This document shows, one piece after another, positions 50,277-60,261 of a stretch of DNA of 64,000 bases. The stretch is from Nodosilinea sp. P-1105 (GTDB lineage Bacteria > Cyanobacteriota > Cyanobacteriia > Phormidesmidales > Phormidesmidaceae). The notes beneath the pieces are model-generated. The model saw only the letters and a list, made by a program, of their open reading frames with translations, did not search any database and had not been told where the DNA came from. A program made the translations under genes and the position numbers. The stretch lies in contig NZ_SMDQ01000003.1 in assembly GCF_012911975.1 (NCBI RefSeq), positions 1 to 64,000 of the forward strand, given 5' to 3'. How positions within the stretch are numbered: position 1 is the stretch's first letter; each line of letters begins with the position of its first letter.

Positions 50277-52260
50277 TAAATCCTCCTAAGTCTGGTCGGT
50301 AGCGGGCCACGAAGCCCCCGTGGGCATCATAGATAGCAATTTGTTGGTTAATTTGATGGCTAGTGGTGGTCATGGCCTCAATTAGCTGTTGGGCCTCAGG
50401 ACTGAGTTGATTGGTGAAGGCAAAGGTGCCATCGGCGGCGGGGGGAGTGATGGCCTGGCGCAGGGGTTCAGCATACTGACTCGACAACGTCACTTGCACC
50501 TGGCTCGGGCTTTCCCGTACCGCGCAGGGGGTGGCTGACCCGGCACATAATTCTCCGATGGTGGCCGTTAGCTTTTGCAGTGCTACGGCTGACCGAAGCC
50601 GCTTTTGGGCATTACTGAGGGCGGGTTGATAGGTAGCGAGTAAAATCTCCCCTTCCTCAGCCAACAGGGTGTCGGCCGGAATTTGTTGAGTCTGGGCGAC
50701 AGCCCGTTGCCAGTAGGTCACCGCTAGCGTCCATTGACCCTGAGCTTCGTAGGCGGCGGCTTGGCGGGCCGCCTGAACGGCCTGGTCATAGCCACGGGCG
50801 CCAGTTTCTTCTAGGGTGGAGCGGTTTTCAGCTCGGGACAGTTGTTGGCGATAGTCCTGGAGTTGGGCTTGGGCCTCCTGGTAGACCATGGTGCCCCGGG
50901 GAATCAGGGTGAGTCCTTTAATGGCCGCTTGCCACTCTTTGGCGGCCAGCTGCCACCCCGCCAGAGAGTTGGCCGTATCCATGCGCTGGCGAGCCAGGTC
51001 GCCGGTTTGCAATGCCGTATTAAAGTTGGCTTCGGCTTCTTCTTCGGCAATAATCCGCCGACCAATGGCGTTGTAGTTAGAGCGGTATTCGCTCAGTTTC
51101 TGCTGAGCATAGTCAAACACGGGGCTATCGGCCGGAACGCTGTCTAGCCAGTTGGTGGCCTGCCGCCAGAGCTGATGAATTTTAACCCAGCGTTCAACCG
51201 GGTGAGGCGGGTCTTGGCTGAGGGCAGCCGCTTGACCAGCTAGGGACTGAGCTTGAAGCACCGCATCTAGGGAGGCGAGGCTGGCTCGATAGTGCTGTAG
51301 GTTAGGCTGGGCGGCGTCATAGTACCCTGACCAACTGGGTATTGAGGCGAGGAGGTCAATGGCCGCTTGCAGGTCTGCCTGGGCGGTGACCAGATCTTCG
51401 CTAGTGGGGCTAATGGTGAGGCTAACTTGGGCCACGTCATAAAAACTAGCGGCTTTATCAATGCGATCGCAGCTGCCCACCACACAGGGCCGAGTTAGGG
51501 CATAGGCAAAGGCTCCACTGCCCAGCAAAATTAGGGCCGCTAAGCCATAGCTCCAGTAATCCTTCAGAAACTGCCAGCTTTGATGCCTCCAGTACTGACC
51601 TCGCTGGGTCCAGGGGTTGGGATCTGGCGGCTCCACAGCCGTATCTGGGAAGGCTAGGGCCGCATCAGGGAAAGGGGTGGATTCATGGGGCGACGGGCCT
51701 AGGTAGAGGGGGCCAGGTTCAGAGCGATCGCCAGTGTCTTCGCCAGTTACAGGTTCTGATGAGGGTGTCACCCCATCGGGGGCAGGGGGCGCAGCCGTCG
51801 GGGCGCCAGTGATGCCCGGCGAGCTGGGAGTAGCAGCAGGGGTAGCGTCCTGGGGCTGGACGGGGGGCGTCTGCTCGGCCATTGGCTCAGCCAGGGGAAA
51901 CAGGAGCTGGGCCGCATCCCCTGGCTGCCAGGTGAACGTATGAATAGCGTAAGGGTCAGCTGTCCGCTTTACCTTGAGATAAATCCGCACAGGTAATTGG
52001 TCGACCATGGCCCAGTCCGCCTCTGGCAACCCGACCGTAGGCACCAGGTCGCGAAATGCCGCCTCTAGTTCCCGCAGCAGGTCATTCGGGTTCTCCACCT
52101 CTGGGGCAGGATGCTCGGCCAGCAGCAGCAACTTTCCCGACCGCTCAGAGCACTCAACCGTGGTTAGCCCAGGATAGGGATTGATGGCTTTCAAATAGTC
52201 ACCAAAGGCTTGGCTCAAGGGCTCAAGACCGGCATGGGTGGGGGATACAGAGAAGGTCAT
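50266..52260 (-). CDS. DUF4335-type membrane protein with helical repeats
   Basis: 664 residues from ATG 52260 (MTFSVSPTHAGLEPLSQAFG). The N-terminal ~115 residues form a DUF4335-like cytosolic domain (LLLLAEHPAPEVENPNDLLR, RIYLKVKRTADPYAIHTFTW). A Pro-rich linker, one membrane helix (YGLAALILLGSGAFAYALTR, about 230-255) with a following Cys pair (PCVVGSC), and a long helical region of TPR-like ~45-residue units (LTVTYWQRAVAQTQQIP type) follow, ending in a small C-terminal domain. The architecture of linker, helix and helical repeats resembles the back half of the pseudo-caspase at 9609. Function unknown. Confidence 0.75.
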   Translation of the reverse strand: MTFSVSPTHAGLEPLSQAFGDYLKAINPYPGLTTVECSERSGKLLLLAEHPAPEVENPNDLLRELEAAFRDLVPTVGLPEADWAMVDQLPVRIYLKVKRTADPYAIHTFTWQPGDAAQLLFPLAEPMAEQTPPVQPQDATPAATPSSPGITGAPTAAPPAPDGVTPSSEPVTGEDTGDRSEPGPLYLGPSPHESTPFPDAALAFPDTAVEPPDPNPWTQRGQYWRHQSWQFLKDYWSYGLAALILLGSGAFAYALTRPCVVGSCDRIDKAASFYDVAQVSLTISPTSEDLVTAQADLQAAIDLLASIPSWSGYYDAAQPNLQHYRASLASLDAVLQAQSLAGQAAALSQDPPHPVERWVKIHQLWRQATNWLDSVPADSPVFDYAQQKLSEYRSNYNAIGRRIIAEEEAEANFNTALQTGDLARQRMDTANSLAGWQLAAKEWQAAIKGLTLIPRGTMVYQEAQAQLQDYRQQLSRAENRSTLEETGARGYDQAVQAARQAAAYEAQGQWTLAVTYWQRAVAQTQQIPADTLLAEEGEILLATYQPALSNAQKRLRSAVALQKLTATIGELCAGSATPCAVRESPSQVQVTLSSQYAEPLRQAITPPAADGTFAFTNQLSPEAQQLIEAMTTTSHQINQQIAIYDAHGGFVARYRPDLGGFIKN

Positions 52261-52453
52261 GGGTATCAATAAACGTTGATTGAAAAACCAGTGCTCCTAA
52301 CGTGGCTAAACCAGTCTGCGATGCCCCCTGTAGACCCAAGTAGGCCAGACGCCCCCTGGATAGAACCCTGACTTTGCGGCCAACGCCATGACAACCGAGG
52401 GGGTCTTGTGAGTATGCTAGTGCAAGGTTGACATTCTGGGACAATCAATTGCG

Positions 52454-53170
52454 GTGCTAATCTTAATTGTGGAAGACGAAGCCGAAATTGCCCGCCTAAT
52501 TCGGCTGTATTTGGAAAAAGAGGGATTTAACTGTGAGGTCTGCGAGGATGGGGAGACTGCCCTGCGCTATCAGCAAACGCTACAGCCAGACTTGATTATT
52601 CTGGACGTGATGCTACCAAAGCTTGATGGTTTGGAGGTCTGTACCCGTATTCGGCAAGGACCAGGGGCTAAGGATCCCTATATTCTGATGCTCACCGCCC
52701 GGGGGGAAGAAATCGACCGGATTATTGGCCTATCTACCGGGGCGGATGATTATTTAGTCAAGCCGTTTAGCCCCCGCGAACTGGTGGCCCGGGTGCGTGC
52801 CCTGCTACGGCGTAGCTTGCGCCACAGTCAAGAACCAGCGCCCCAGGTTTATCAGACTGCGCACTTTTCTGTGGACTTAGACCAGCGGATTGCCCATCGT
52901 CATCATCAAAACGCTCCTGCTGATCTGCTTGATTTAACCCCCCTAGAATTCGACCTGCTGGCCACTTTTATGAGCTATCCGGGTCGAGTTTGGAGTCGTC
53001 ATCATTTAATCGAAAAGCTCTGGGGGGAAGACTTTTTTGGCGATGAGCGGGTGGTAGATACCCACATTGCCCGTCTACGCAAAAAAGTCGAGCCCGACTC
53101 TTCCCAACCCACCTATGTGAAGACGGTGACGGGGGTAGGGTATCGCTTTGAAGATGACCCGGCCAGTTAA
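52454..53170 (+). CDS. OmpR/PhoB-family response regulator
   Basis: 238 residues. The receiver domain has the acidic pair in VEDEAEI, the phospho-acceptor Asp in LIILDVMLPKLDG, the Thr in LMLTARGEE and the Lys in DYLVKPFSPREL. The C-terminal winged helix ends VVDTHIARLRKKVEPD and YVKTVTGVGYRFED. It starts with GTG. No histidine kinase is adjacent, so its cognate sensor is unknown. It overlaps the next gene's open frame. Confidence 0.93.
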   Translation: MLILIVEDEAEIARLIRLYLEKEGFNCEVCEDGETALRYQQTLQPDLIILDVMLPKLDGLEVCTRIRQGPGAKDPYILMLTARGEEIDRIIGLSTGADDYLVKPFSPRELVARVRALLRRSLRHSQEPAPQVYQTAHFSVDLDQRIAHRHHQNAPADLLDLTPLEFDLLATFMSYPGRVWSRHHLIEKLWGEDFFGDERVVDTHIARLRKKVEPDSSQPTYVKTVTGVGYRFEDDPAS

Positions 53171-53174
53171 CATC

Positions 53175-54041
53175 ATGGGGCTTTGGCGGTTAGAACCAAT
53201 TCGGATTGTACTTGTAGAGCCCGCTGGCCCGCTGAACGTTGGGGCCATAGCCCGGGTGATGAAAAATATGGGCCTGCACCAGTTAATTCTGGTCAATCCC
53301 CAATGTGACCCCCAGTGCGAGCAGGCCCAGCACATGGCCGTTCATGCCCGCGATCTGCTGGCGGCTGCCCGCATCGTAGGAACGCTGTCAGAGGCTTTGG
53401 TGGGGTGTCAGCGGGCGATCGCCACCACTGGCCGCCTACATCCCCAAGATCAGCCGCTGGAGGCCCCAGAGGCGGCGTTACCCTGGTTGTTATCCCCGAT
53501 GCCTAATCCCAATAAATGGGCAGCAGCCTTGATCTTCGGCCCAGAGGACCGAGGGCTGAGTAATGCGGAATTGATCTATGCCCAGCGCTGGGTGCGGATT
53601 CCCGTGAGCGATGCCTACCCGTCTTTGAATCTGGCCCAGGCGGTGGCCATTTGTGCCTATGTACTGCATGATTCGGCCCAGGGTAGGGATGCAGGGATGG
53701 CAAAGCTGGCAGCGCAATCCACCAACCTTCCCCCGCCACGGCCAGACTTGGCCACTCCCCCCCAGGTTCCCCTCGATCAAGCCCCTCTAGATCAAATGGA
53801 AGGATTTTATCAAGATTTAGAATCGCTTTTACTCAAAATCGGTTATCTTTACCCCCATACCGCAGCTAGTCGAATGGCTAAGCTGCGCCGATTGCTGCAA
53901 CGGGCCGAGCCCAATTCTCAAGAATTAGCTATGCTTAGGGGCGTTTTAAGACAAGTCAACTGGGCGATCGCGTCGGAACAATCATCAGGGCAGTCGCCAG
54001 ATCAGTCATTAAAGCAGTCATCGGATCAACCGGAGGCTTAG
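53175..54041 (+). CDS. TrmJ-type tRNA/rRNA methyltransferase (SPOUT)
   Basis: A SpoU-class 2'-O-methyltransferase, probably for tRNA position 32. Motifs: RIVLVEPAGPLNVGAIARVM, KNMGLHQLILVNP, LIFGPEDRGLSNAEL and VSDAYPSLNLAQAVAICAY, which form the knotted SAM site. I chose ATG 53175 (MGLWRLEPIRIV); the frame opens at 53148, overlapping the regulator. 288 residues with a Gln/Ser-rich C-terminal tail. Confidence 0.9.
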   Translation: MGLWRLEPIRIVLVEPAGPLNVGAIARVMKNMGLHQLILVNPQCDPQCEQAQHMAVHARDLLAAARIVGTLSEALVGCQRAIATTGRLHPQDQPLEAPEAALPWLLSPMPNPNKWAAALIFGPEDRGLSNAELIYAQRWVRIPVSDAYPSLNLAQAVAICAYVLHDSAQGRDAGMAKLAAQSTNLPPPRPDLATPPQVPLDQAPLDQMEGFYQDLESLLLKIGYLYPHTAASRMAKLRRLLQRAEPNSQELAMLRGVLRQVNWAIASEQSSGQSPDQSLKQSSDQPEA

Positions 54042-54114
54042 TTAGCGGTATGGTCTGATCATGGTGCTAGTGGTTAGGTAAACAGCAGGCGTAAACGGCA
54101 TAGGTAAACGAGCT

Positions 54115-56010
54115 ATGGCACAGTACGGTGACCCTTACAACCCGTCTTCTTCCCTGGGGCGATCGCCAGGGAGTGATGGGTCCAGCCGCAACCTGGGGGA
54201 TGCGACCAACCGTTCTTCTGCCCCAGAGGACACGTCTAAGGCTGAACCCCGGCCACTGAACCTATCCCGCCGTCGGAATCAGTGGCGCGAGCATCGCTAC
54301 ATGACCCCAGATTTTGGCCTACCGGCGGCAGCTACAACGGAGCCGGAAGCGCCACCCCAACCTTCCCGTAATGCGGCTTTACCCCAGTTCAACCAGCGAC
54401 CCAATGTAGGGGGACCGCCGAAGGCAACGGGAACTCAAGCCTCCCCCAGCTACACCCTGGGGCCATCACCCGGAGACGGCAGGACTCCGGTAGGGGCGGG
54501 GCGACAGGCACACTTGCCCATGGCTAACCAGACCGTAGGACGGCCGCTACAAATGCATCCCCATAGCATCTCCCCGACTATCAACGCAGGGGGGAAGCGG
54601 GGACTAGGGTCTGGTGCGGGTGGCGGGGCTGCCCGTACCATCCCTGAATCGATGGCATCTCCGTCGTCGTTGCCTCCCCAGCCTACTACTGACAAGGTGA
54701 CGCCCCTACGCCGTCCCTTGCGCCAGCGGTCTAGACTGTCTTCTGCGCCGCCGTCGCCAGCCGCTACGGCGACCGCCACCACTGCGGCCCCAGGAGCACT
54801 ACGCTCCAGGCCCCGGCCCAATTCTCCACGGCGACGAATGGCGAAGCCGCCGTTGCCGGTGCTTTACCTGATTCGCCTTGTGATTCTGGGGGTCGGGGTG
54901 GCTGCCATTGCTGGGACCTTGCTATCGGTCTTGAGCCCAGCCAATGTGGCCTCTCCGCCTGGGGATAGCCCCAGTGCTGGGCGATCGGCACCAGCGGCGG
55001 CACCGGGCGGCGGTCTGGTGCAGGGCAATACCGCTAACACCGTGGCTGATTTAGGCCTATCCAGCGAGTTAACCCGGCTTAACGCTCAGCTAGAGCAGTT
55101 GGCCACCCTTACCCCCGGCCTTACCCCAGTTGCCTTTGCCGTCGACCTCGATACTGGGCGCTATGTGGACCTGGGGGGAGACTCGACCGTGGCCGCAGCC
55201 AGCACCATCAAAGTGCCGATTTTAATTGCCTTTTTACAACAGGTGGATGCAGGTACCATGGCTTTGAATCAGGCACTGGTCATGCAAGAGGATCACATGG
55301 CTGGCGGCTCAGGCACCATGCGCAATGATGCGGTGGGGACTGAGTATACAGCCTTGGATGTAGCCACTCGCATGATCGTCACCAGCGACAATACAGCCAC
55401 CAACATGATGATCGACGCCCTAGGCGGGCAAGATGCCTTGAACCAATTGTTTGACTCCTGGGGCTTAGAGGCTACGGTATTGCGCAATCCACTGCCGGAT
55501 TTGGAGGGTACGAATACCACCAGTACCAAGGATTTGGCCCTGATTACAGCCCTGATCGACCAGGGGGGATTGCTGACACCGCGATCGCGCGATCGCCTGT
55601 TCAGCATCATGCAACGAACCGTCAACCGCTCCCTGATTCCCTTTGGGATCAACGATGGCTCATTGATGGCCAATAAAACCGGTGACATTGGTGGTCTGCT
55701 GGGGGATGTGGCCCTGGTGGATGTGCCCAATGGCAAGCGCTATGCCCTGTCGCTGTTGGTGCAGCGGCCCGACAACGACGGTCGTGCCAGTGAGCTGATT
55801 CGTCGCATGACTGAAACCATCCACGCCGAGATGAGCCAGCCTGTGGCCCCCGTGGGCAACCCCAATGTTCGCGCTATACCGACGGAACCAGGGGCAAGTG
55901 AGGCCGAGCAGAGCGAAGATGCTGACGACTGGGAAACGGAGCCAGTGCCGGGGGTGAGTCCCATCCCTCAGGAGCGGCCACCGGCTCGGGATGAGATTCC
56001 TCAGGGGTAA
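54115..56010 (+). CDS. Beta-lactamase-fold serine hydrolase, membrane-anchored
   Basis: 631 residues. The first ~245 are disordered, rich in Pro, Ser and Arg, and cytosolic. A membrane helix (250-273, LYLIRLVILGVGVAAIAGTL) is followed by a periplasmic class A beta-lactamase-like domain: S363-T-I-K366 with VAAASTIKVPILIAFLQQV, S424-D-N426 in VTSDNTATNMMI and K521-T-G523. All three active-site motifs are intact. A glutamate of the omega loop is not obvious, so it may be a transpeptidase-like or carboxypeptidase-like enzyme rather than an antibiotic-degrading one. The C-terminal 60 residues are acidic and Pro-rich. Confidence 0.88.
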   Translation: MAQYGDPYNPSSSLGRSPGSDGSSRNLGDATNRSSAPEDTSKAEPRPLNLSRRRNQWREHRYMTPDFGLPAAATTEPEAPPQPSRNAALPQFNQRPNVGGPPKATGTQASPSYTLGPSPGDGRTPVGAGRQAHLPMANQTVGRPLQMHPHSISPTINAGGKRGLGSGAGGGAARTIPESMASPSSLPPQPTTDKVTPLRRPLRQRSRLSSAPPSPAATATATTAAPGALRSRPRPNSPRRRMAKPPLPVLYLIRLVILGVGVAAIAGTLLSVLSPANVASPPGDSPSAGRSAPAAAPGGGLVQGNTANTVADLGLSSELTRLNAQLEQLATLTPGLTPVAFAVDLDTGRYVDLGGDSTVAAASTIKVPILIAFLQQVDAGTMALNQALVMQEDHMAGGSGTMRNDAVGTEYTALDVATRMIVTSDNTATNMMIDALGGQDALNQLFDSWGLEATVLRNPLPDLEGTNTTSTKDLALITALIDQGGLLTPRSRDRLFSIMQRTVNRSLIPFGINDGSLMANKTGDIGGLLGDVALVDVPNGKRYALSLLVQRPDNDGRASELIRRMTETIHAEMSQPVAPVGNPNVRAIPTEPGASEAEQSEDADDWETEPVPGVSPIPQERPPARDEIPQG

Positions 56011-56092
56011 GGGGTAAGGGGACAGGAGACAGGGGACAGGGGACAGGGGACAGGAGACAGGAGGCAGGAGACAGGAGACAGGGGACGGCAGA
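56011..56092. repeat. Tandem heptamer repeat
   Basis: About ten units of the type GGGACAG/GAGACAG directly behind the hydrolase stop (ACAGGAGACAGGGGACAGGG). The rest of the gene-free 56093-56272 interval shows nothing I recognise. Confidence 0.85.
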
Positions 56093-56272
56093 AATGACTC
56101 ATTGACTTCTGTTAGCGCAAACCTTTACGTGTAGAGACTTCTCCTCCTAAGAAACAAAACCTAATTGATGCCAAAAAATCCTGATTGTCGCCAAACTGGA
56201 AACAGTTTTGGTTCTTCCACTTTGTGCTCACCCCAGCGGGGTTAGTGGGAAGCTGCCTTCTGCCTTCCCCTA

Positions 56273-58009
56273 CTAGTCCCCAGGAATGTGATTTGAAAAC
56301 ACGTATATCCGCTGGGTCTCTAAATTGCTGATCAGATCAGTCGGGGTGATGTGGTCAGGACTGGCCGGGGTAGTGCGATCAAAAATCTGGCGGTCTAAGC
56401 CCACCTGTAGCCGACTAAAGGGGTCATCGCCCCCGGCAGATACTAAAAAGGCCAGTTGATCAATGTCTGGCCAGGTGACCAGGTCATTGAGCATAGCCAT
56501 CACTGCCTTGAGTTGGGGGTGGTCGGGCTGCTGATACCAATCCTCAGCGATCGCCCCCTGGGTATCCAGGCCCAGGTGCACAATCAAGTGGGGTTGGCTA
56601 AACAGGGCGGCGGCCACCCGTCGGGGTTCCTCTTGTAGCAGCAGTCCGTGATTGGCGGCCTGATGGCGGAGTTTCTCTAGCTTGGGATAGCGGGTTTCTA
56701 CCGATAGGGGGCCGGATCGCCAGTGGATAGCCACCGTAGCCAGATAGGTTTGCACCATCAGGTGACCTAGCTTTTGGGCCTTGGTGGCCAGATAGCTGGA
56801 GTTATAGGTGGTGGCTTCAATAATCAGCGGCACCCGGTCCACCATCTCCAGGCCATAGCCTTTGATACCAGCAATTTTGCGAGGATTGTTGGTAATTAGG
56901 CAAAACTGTCGTACCCCAATGTCATTCAGAATTTGGGCGCCAATCCCATAGTTGCGCTGATCGACCGGTAACCCTAGCTTTTCATTCGCTTCTACGGTGT
57001 CTAGACCAGCATCCTGAAGGGAATAGGCTTTGAGTTTGTTAACCAGGCCAATGCCGCGTCCTTCCTGACGGAGGTAGACGACAACGCCCCGCCCAGCGGA
57101 TTCAATCATCTTCAGGGCTGCCTGCAATTGCATGCGGCAGTCGCAACGCAGGGAACCAAAGGCATCGCCGGTCAGACATTCCGAATGGACCCGCACCATC
57201 ACTGGGGCGTCGGCAAAGGTGGCCGGGTCTCCTTTGACCAGGGCAACGTGTTCAGAGTCATCCAGCAGGTTGTGGTAAGCGTAAATTTGAAACTGACCGA
57301 ACTGGGTGGGCATGTCTGCCACGGCTTCCCGCTGCACAAAGCGCTCGTGCTGAAGTCGGTAGCTGATCAGATCGGCAATGCTGATCAGCTTTAGACCAAA
57401 ATTTTTGGCATACTCGATCAACTCTGGCAGTCGAGCCATGGAGCCATCCGGATTCTGAATTTCACAGATCACTCCGGCCGGGTACAGCCCGGCCAGTCGG
57501 GCCAGGTCTACCCCAGCCTCGGTGTGGCCCGCTCGCTTCAGCACCCCCCCTTTTTTGGCCCGCAGCGGAAAGATGTGCCCCGGGCGACGGAGGTCACTGG
57601 GGCGGGCGTTGGGGTTCAAGGCCACTTGAATGGTGCGGGCCCGATCTTCAGCAGAAATACCGGTGGTTACCCCCCAGGAGACGGCGGCGTCAATGCTGAC
57701 GGTGAAGGCGGTTTGCTCATTTTCATCCTCAAAACTGTTATGGCTCACCATGAGGGGCAAATCTAGCTCGTCAAGGCGATCGCCGGTCATGGCTAAACAA
57801 ATTAGACCTCGGGCTTCTACGGCCATAAAGTTAATGATGTCGGGGGTGGCAAACTGGGCCGCACAGATCACGTCCCCTTCGTTTTCTCGATTTTCGTCGT
57901 CAACCACCACAATGGCACGCCCGGCCGCTAAGTCTTGCAGGGCCGACTCAATGGTGTCAAATTGAAAGTCTGGCAGGGGCTGTGGTGCGGTGCGGTTGGG
58001 ATCAGACAT
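56273..58009 (-). CDS. ribBA: Bifunctional riboflavin enzyme RibBA
   Basis: Combines 3,4-dihydroxy-2-butanone 4-phosphate synthase and GTP cyclohydrolase II, the two entry reactions of riboflavin synthesis. The N-terminal domain has [20 protein letters not shown] and [20 protein letters not shown]. The cyclohydrolase domain has the zinc Cys in [20 protein letters not shown] and [19 protein letters not shown]. An extra C-terminal ~180 residues (after the [13 protein letters not shown] region) are of cyanobacterial type. I chose ATG 58009 ([18 protein letters not shown]), 578 residues; the frame opens at 58126. Confidence 0.93.
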   Translation of the reverse strand: MSDPNRTAPQPLPDFQFDTIESALQDLAAGRAIVVVDDENRENEGDVICAAQFATPDIINFMAVEARGLICLAMTGDRLDELDLPLMVSHNSFEDENEQTAFTVSIDAAVSWGVTTGISAEDRARTIQVALNPNARPSDLRRPGHIFPLRAKKGGVLKRAGHTEAGVDLARLAGLYPAGVICEIQNPDGSMARLPELIEYAKNFGLKLISIADLISYRLQHERFVQREAVADMPTQFGQFQIYAYHNLLDDSEHVALVKGDPATFADAPVMVRVHSECLTGDAFGSLRCDCRMQLQAALKMIESAGRGVVVYLRQEGRGIGLVNKLKAYSLQDAGLDTVEANEKLGLPVDQRNYGIGAQILNDIGVRQFCLITNNPRKIAGIKGYGLEMVDRVPLIIEATTYNSSYLATKAQKLGHLMVQTYLATVAIHWRSGPLSVETRYPKLEKLRHQAANHGLLLQEEPRRVAAALFSQPHLIVHLGLDTQGAIAEDWYQQPDHPQLKAVMAMLNDLVTWPDIDQLAFLVSAGGDDPFSRLQVGLDRQIFDRTTPASPDHITPTDLISNLETQRIYVFSNHIPGD

Positions 58010-58549
58010 CCCCGATGCTGGATCAAACACAATCTTGGCTGGCCTTTGTACGGTATAGGTCCTCAATTGCGGGCCAAAGCGACAGTTGGCGCTTCTCCAC
58101 GGGCCAAATAGGCTACTGGCGCTCAATTAAAGGGTTCGCTACGATTCTAGCGTTAATGCTGGGACCACCCTGGGATTGCCTCCGAAAAGCGCGATCGCCG
58201 CTTAAATTATTTTTCTGGCATTTTTCTGGATTAACCTCTGAATTAACAAATCTGACGCATCTCACTTCAAGATGTTGGTTTAGTATTACTATGCCTGCAT
58301 TATCCAGCCGCCCATACATTAGGATCCAGATCCTAGTTTGCTAAACGTCAGTTGTTTACATTCAGTTGGTTACATAAGGAGATTAAGGAGACTTCCGAGG
58401 AATAATATCCCCGCTTTAAGTCAGCGATCGTAGCTACTGTAGGGCATTGCCCACCACTGGGGAAAATTTTCTAGAAGTCACTGAGTCCCTAGGGCACATC
58501 TATCCAGGTCGTTATCTTAGTCCAGGTCGTTTTCACCCTGTTTTAGAGC
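58010..58549. other. Gene-free region between ribBA and argC with a repeat
   Basis: 540 bp between divergent genes. I looked for an FMN riboswitch in front of ribBA and see none of its conserved blocks. From about 58376 a diverged repeat (AGGAGACTTCCGAGGAATAA, GATCGTAG, GGCATTGCCC) matches one near 61715-61800. Promoters for both genes must lie here. Confidence 0.6.
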
Positions 58550-59614
58550 ATGAGCGAGTTACCGGCGGAGAAAATTTCAGTAGGCATTGTTGGGGCGTCG
58601 GGCTATGGGGGGGTACAGTTGGTGCGCCTACTGACCCAGCACCCAGCGGTGGAGTTAACTTACCTGGGAGGCGATAGCAGTGCCGGCCAAGCCTATACAG
58701 ACATCTATCCCCACTTGGCTGACCGGGTCAGCTTAACTGTAGAACCAGTGGACTTAGAGGTGATTGCCAGCCGCTGCCAGGTGGTGTTTTTATCCCTACC
58801 CAATGGGTTGGCCTGCACCATGGCCCCCACTCTGTTGGCCAAGGGCTGCAAAGTGCTAGATTTATCGGCGGATTACCGGTTTGAGAACCTGGGCACCTAC
58901 CAGTCCTGGTATGGGGGCGATCGCCAGGATCAAGCGGTGGCGGCAGAAGCAGTTTATGGCTTGCCCGAACTGTTTCGCGATCGCATTCGCACCGCCCAGT
59001 TAATTGGTTGTCCTGGGTGCTATCCCACCGCCAGTTTGTTGGGCATTGCCCCGCTGCTCAAACAGGGGTTGGCTCAGCCTGAAACCCTGATTATTGACGC
59101 TAAATCGGGCACCTCTGGGGGCGGTCGAGTCGCCAAAACCCCAATGCTGCTGGCCGAGGCCAGTAATTCCCTGGGGGCCTATGGGGTGGCCCGCCATCGT
59201 CATACTCCAGAAATTGAGCAAATTTGCACCCATCTGGCCCGCCACGAGGTGACCGTTCAATTTACTCCCCACTTGATCCCAATGGTGCGGGGGATTTTAG
59301 CCACGATTTACGCCACCTTACGGGATCCTGGCCTGGTCCGAGATGATCTGCTGACCATTTATGGAGCCTTTTACCGGTCTTCCCCCTGGGTGACCGTACT
59401 GCCCAACGGCACCTACCCCCAGACTAAATGGGCCTGGGGCACCAACCGCTGCTACATCGGCCTGGAAACCGATCCTCGTACCGGTCGGATCATTGTGCTG
59501 TCCGCCATCGACAACCTAATGAAAGGCCAGGCATCCCAGGCGGTCCAGTGCTTTAATCTGATGATGGGGCTGGATGAATCTGTGGGGTTACCTAGTGTTA
59601 CGTTTTATCCTTAG
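58550..59614 (+). CDS. argC: N-acetyl-gamma-glutamyl-phosphate reductase
   Basis: Third step of arginine synthesis: NADPH-dependent reduction of N-acetylglutamyl phosphate. [18 protein letters not shown] is the nucleotide motif, [13 protein letters not shown] contains the catalytic Cys157, and [14 protein letters not shown] and [14 protein letters not shown] follow. 354 residues, normal. No other arg gene adjoins it, as is usual in cyanobacteria. Confidence 0.96.
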   Translation: MSELPAEKISVGIVGASGYGGVQLVRLLTQHPAVELTYLGGDSSAGQAYTDIYPHLADRVSLTVEPVDLEVIASRCQVVFLSLPNGLACTMAPTLLAKGCKVLDLSADYRFENLGTYQSWYGGDRQDQAVAAEAVYGLPELFRDRIRTAQLIGCPGCYPTASLLGIAPLLKQGLAQPETLIIDAKSGTSGGGRVAKTPMLLAEASNSLGAYGVARHRHTPEIEQICTHLARHEVTVQFTPHLIPMVRGILATIYATLRDPGLVRDDLLTIYGAFYRSSPWVTVLPNGTYPQTKWAWGTNRCYIGLETDPRTGRIIVLSAIDNLMKGQASQAVQCFNLMMGLDESVGLPSVTFYP

Positions 59615-59671
59615 GGACTTTGCTGAGGGGGGAGGTAGTAGGTTGCAGGTATCAGGTTTTAGGAATAGTTG

Positions 59672-59780
59672 AATGTACTAGTGCAGCATCAAGTCTTGAG
59701 TTTAGGGTTAGCAGATGTAGAGATTTGGTGACATCAAAGTCTGAAATCCCCTCCTTTGGAGGGGTAGGGGTGGGTCAAGC
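59672..59780 (+). repeat. Family R2 repeat, uninterrupted copy
   Basis: Matches 4599-4868 (minus strand) without the MITE, from GTACTAGTGCAGCATC to GGGGTAGGGGTGGGTCAA. It is followed by the dispersed block ACCCACCCCGCCC...GGGCACCCCTCC at 59801-59851, itself carrying a short palindromic insert (GCGGAACGCTTCGCGAAC). The interval 59615-60000 has no other content I recognise. Confidence 0.8.
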
Positions 59781-60000
59781 AAGCCCGAAAAGACCCACCC
59801 CGCCCTTTCCTGCGGAACGCTTCGCGAACGGGCACCCCTCCGTGGGAGGGGATCATAAAGTCCTGATGTGTTTGAAGCAATCTACCTGAAGATCAGAGGC
59901 TTTTGTAAAGCGCTTACCCTAATTTTTAGGCTTGACAGACCACTAGCTGCTTTTCGTTCTTCGCCTCTTCGTTCTCCACTCTTTGGTCTTGAAAGCAAGC

Positions 60001-60261
60001 ATGGGAACTCAATCTAAGGCAAAAACGCTATTTCTGTTGGTCTCCATGGTGGGCTGGTTGTTGGTGGGTGCGGCCCTGATGTATTTGTGTCCAGTGCTGC
60101 TGGACTGGTTCTGGCCTAGCGATCGCACCCACCTTTGGCTAAATAATCTATCTAAGGGAGGCTACAATCCACAGCTCGCTTGGGTCGGGGGAGGCGTCGC
60201 CCTGGTGCTGACTGTGACGGGGAACCTGGTGTGGTACCAGTGGTTTGAGGGCAATCAATAG
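60001..60261 (+). CDS. Small two-helix membrane protein
   Basis: 86 residues with two clear membrane spans (LFLLVSMVGWLLVGAALMYL and WVGGGVALVLTVTGNLVWYQ) and a short basic N-terminus. I chose ATG 60001 over the upstream TTG. Function unknown. Its last 110 bp overlap the end of the convergent glycosyltransferase gene, an unusually long overlap, so one of the two ends may be non-essential. Confidence 0.6.
   Translation: MGTQSKAKTLFLLVSMVGWLLVGAALMYLCPVLLDWFWPSDRTHLWLNNLSKGGYNPQLAWVGGGVALVLTVTGNLVWYQWFEGNQ

Noticed and set aside
56011-56092. Possible CRISPR array
   Set aside because: Units are 7 bp with no spacers; no cas genes are in the window.
58010-58200. FMN riboswitch upstream of ribBA
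   Set aside because: None of the conserved RFN-element blocks is visible.
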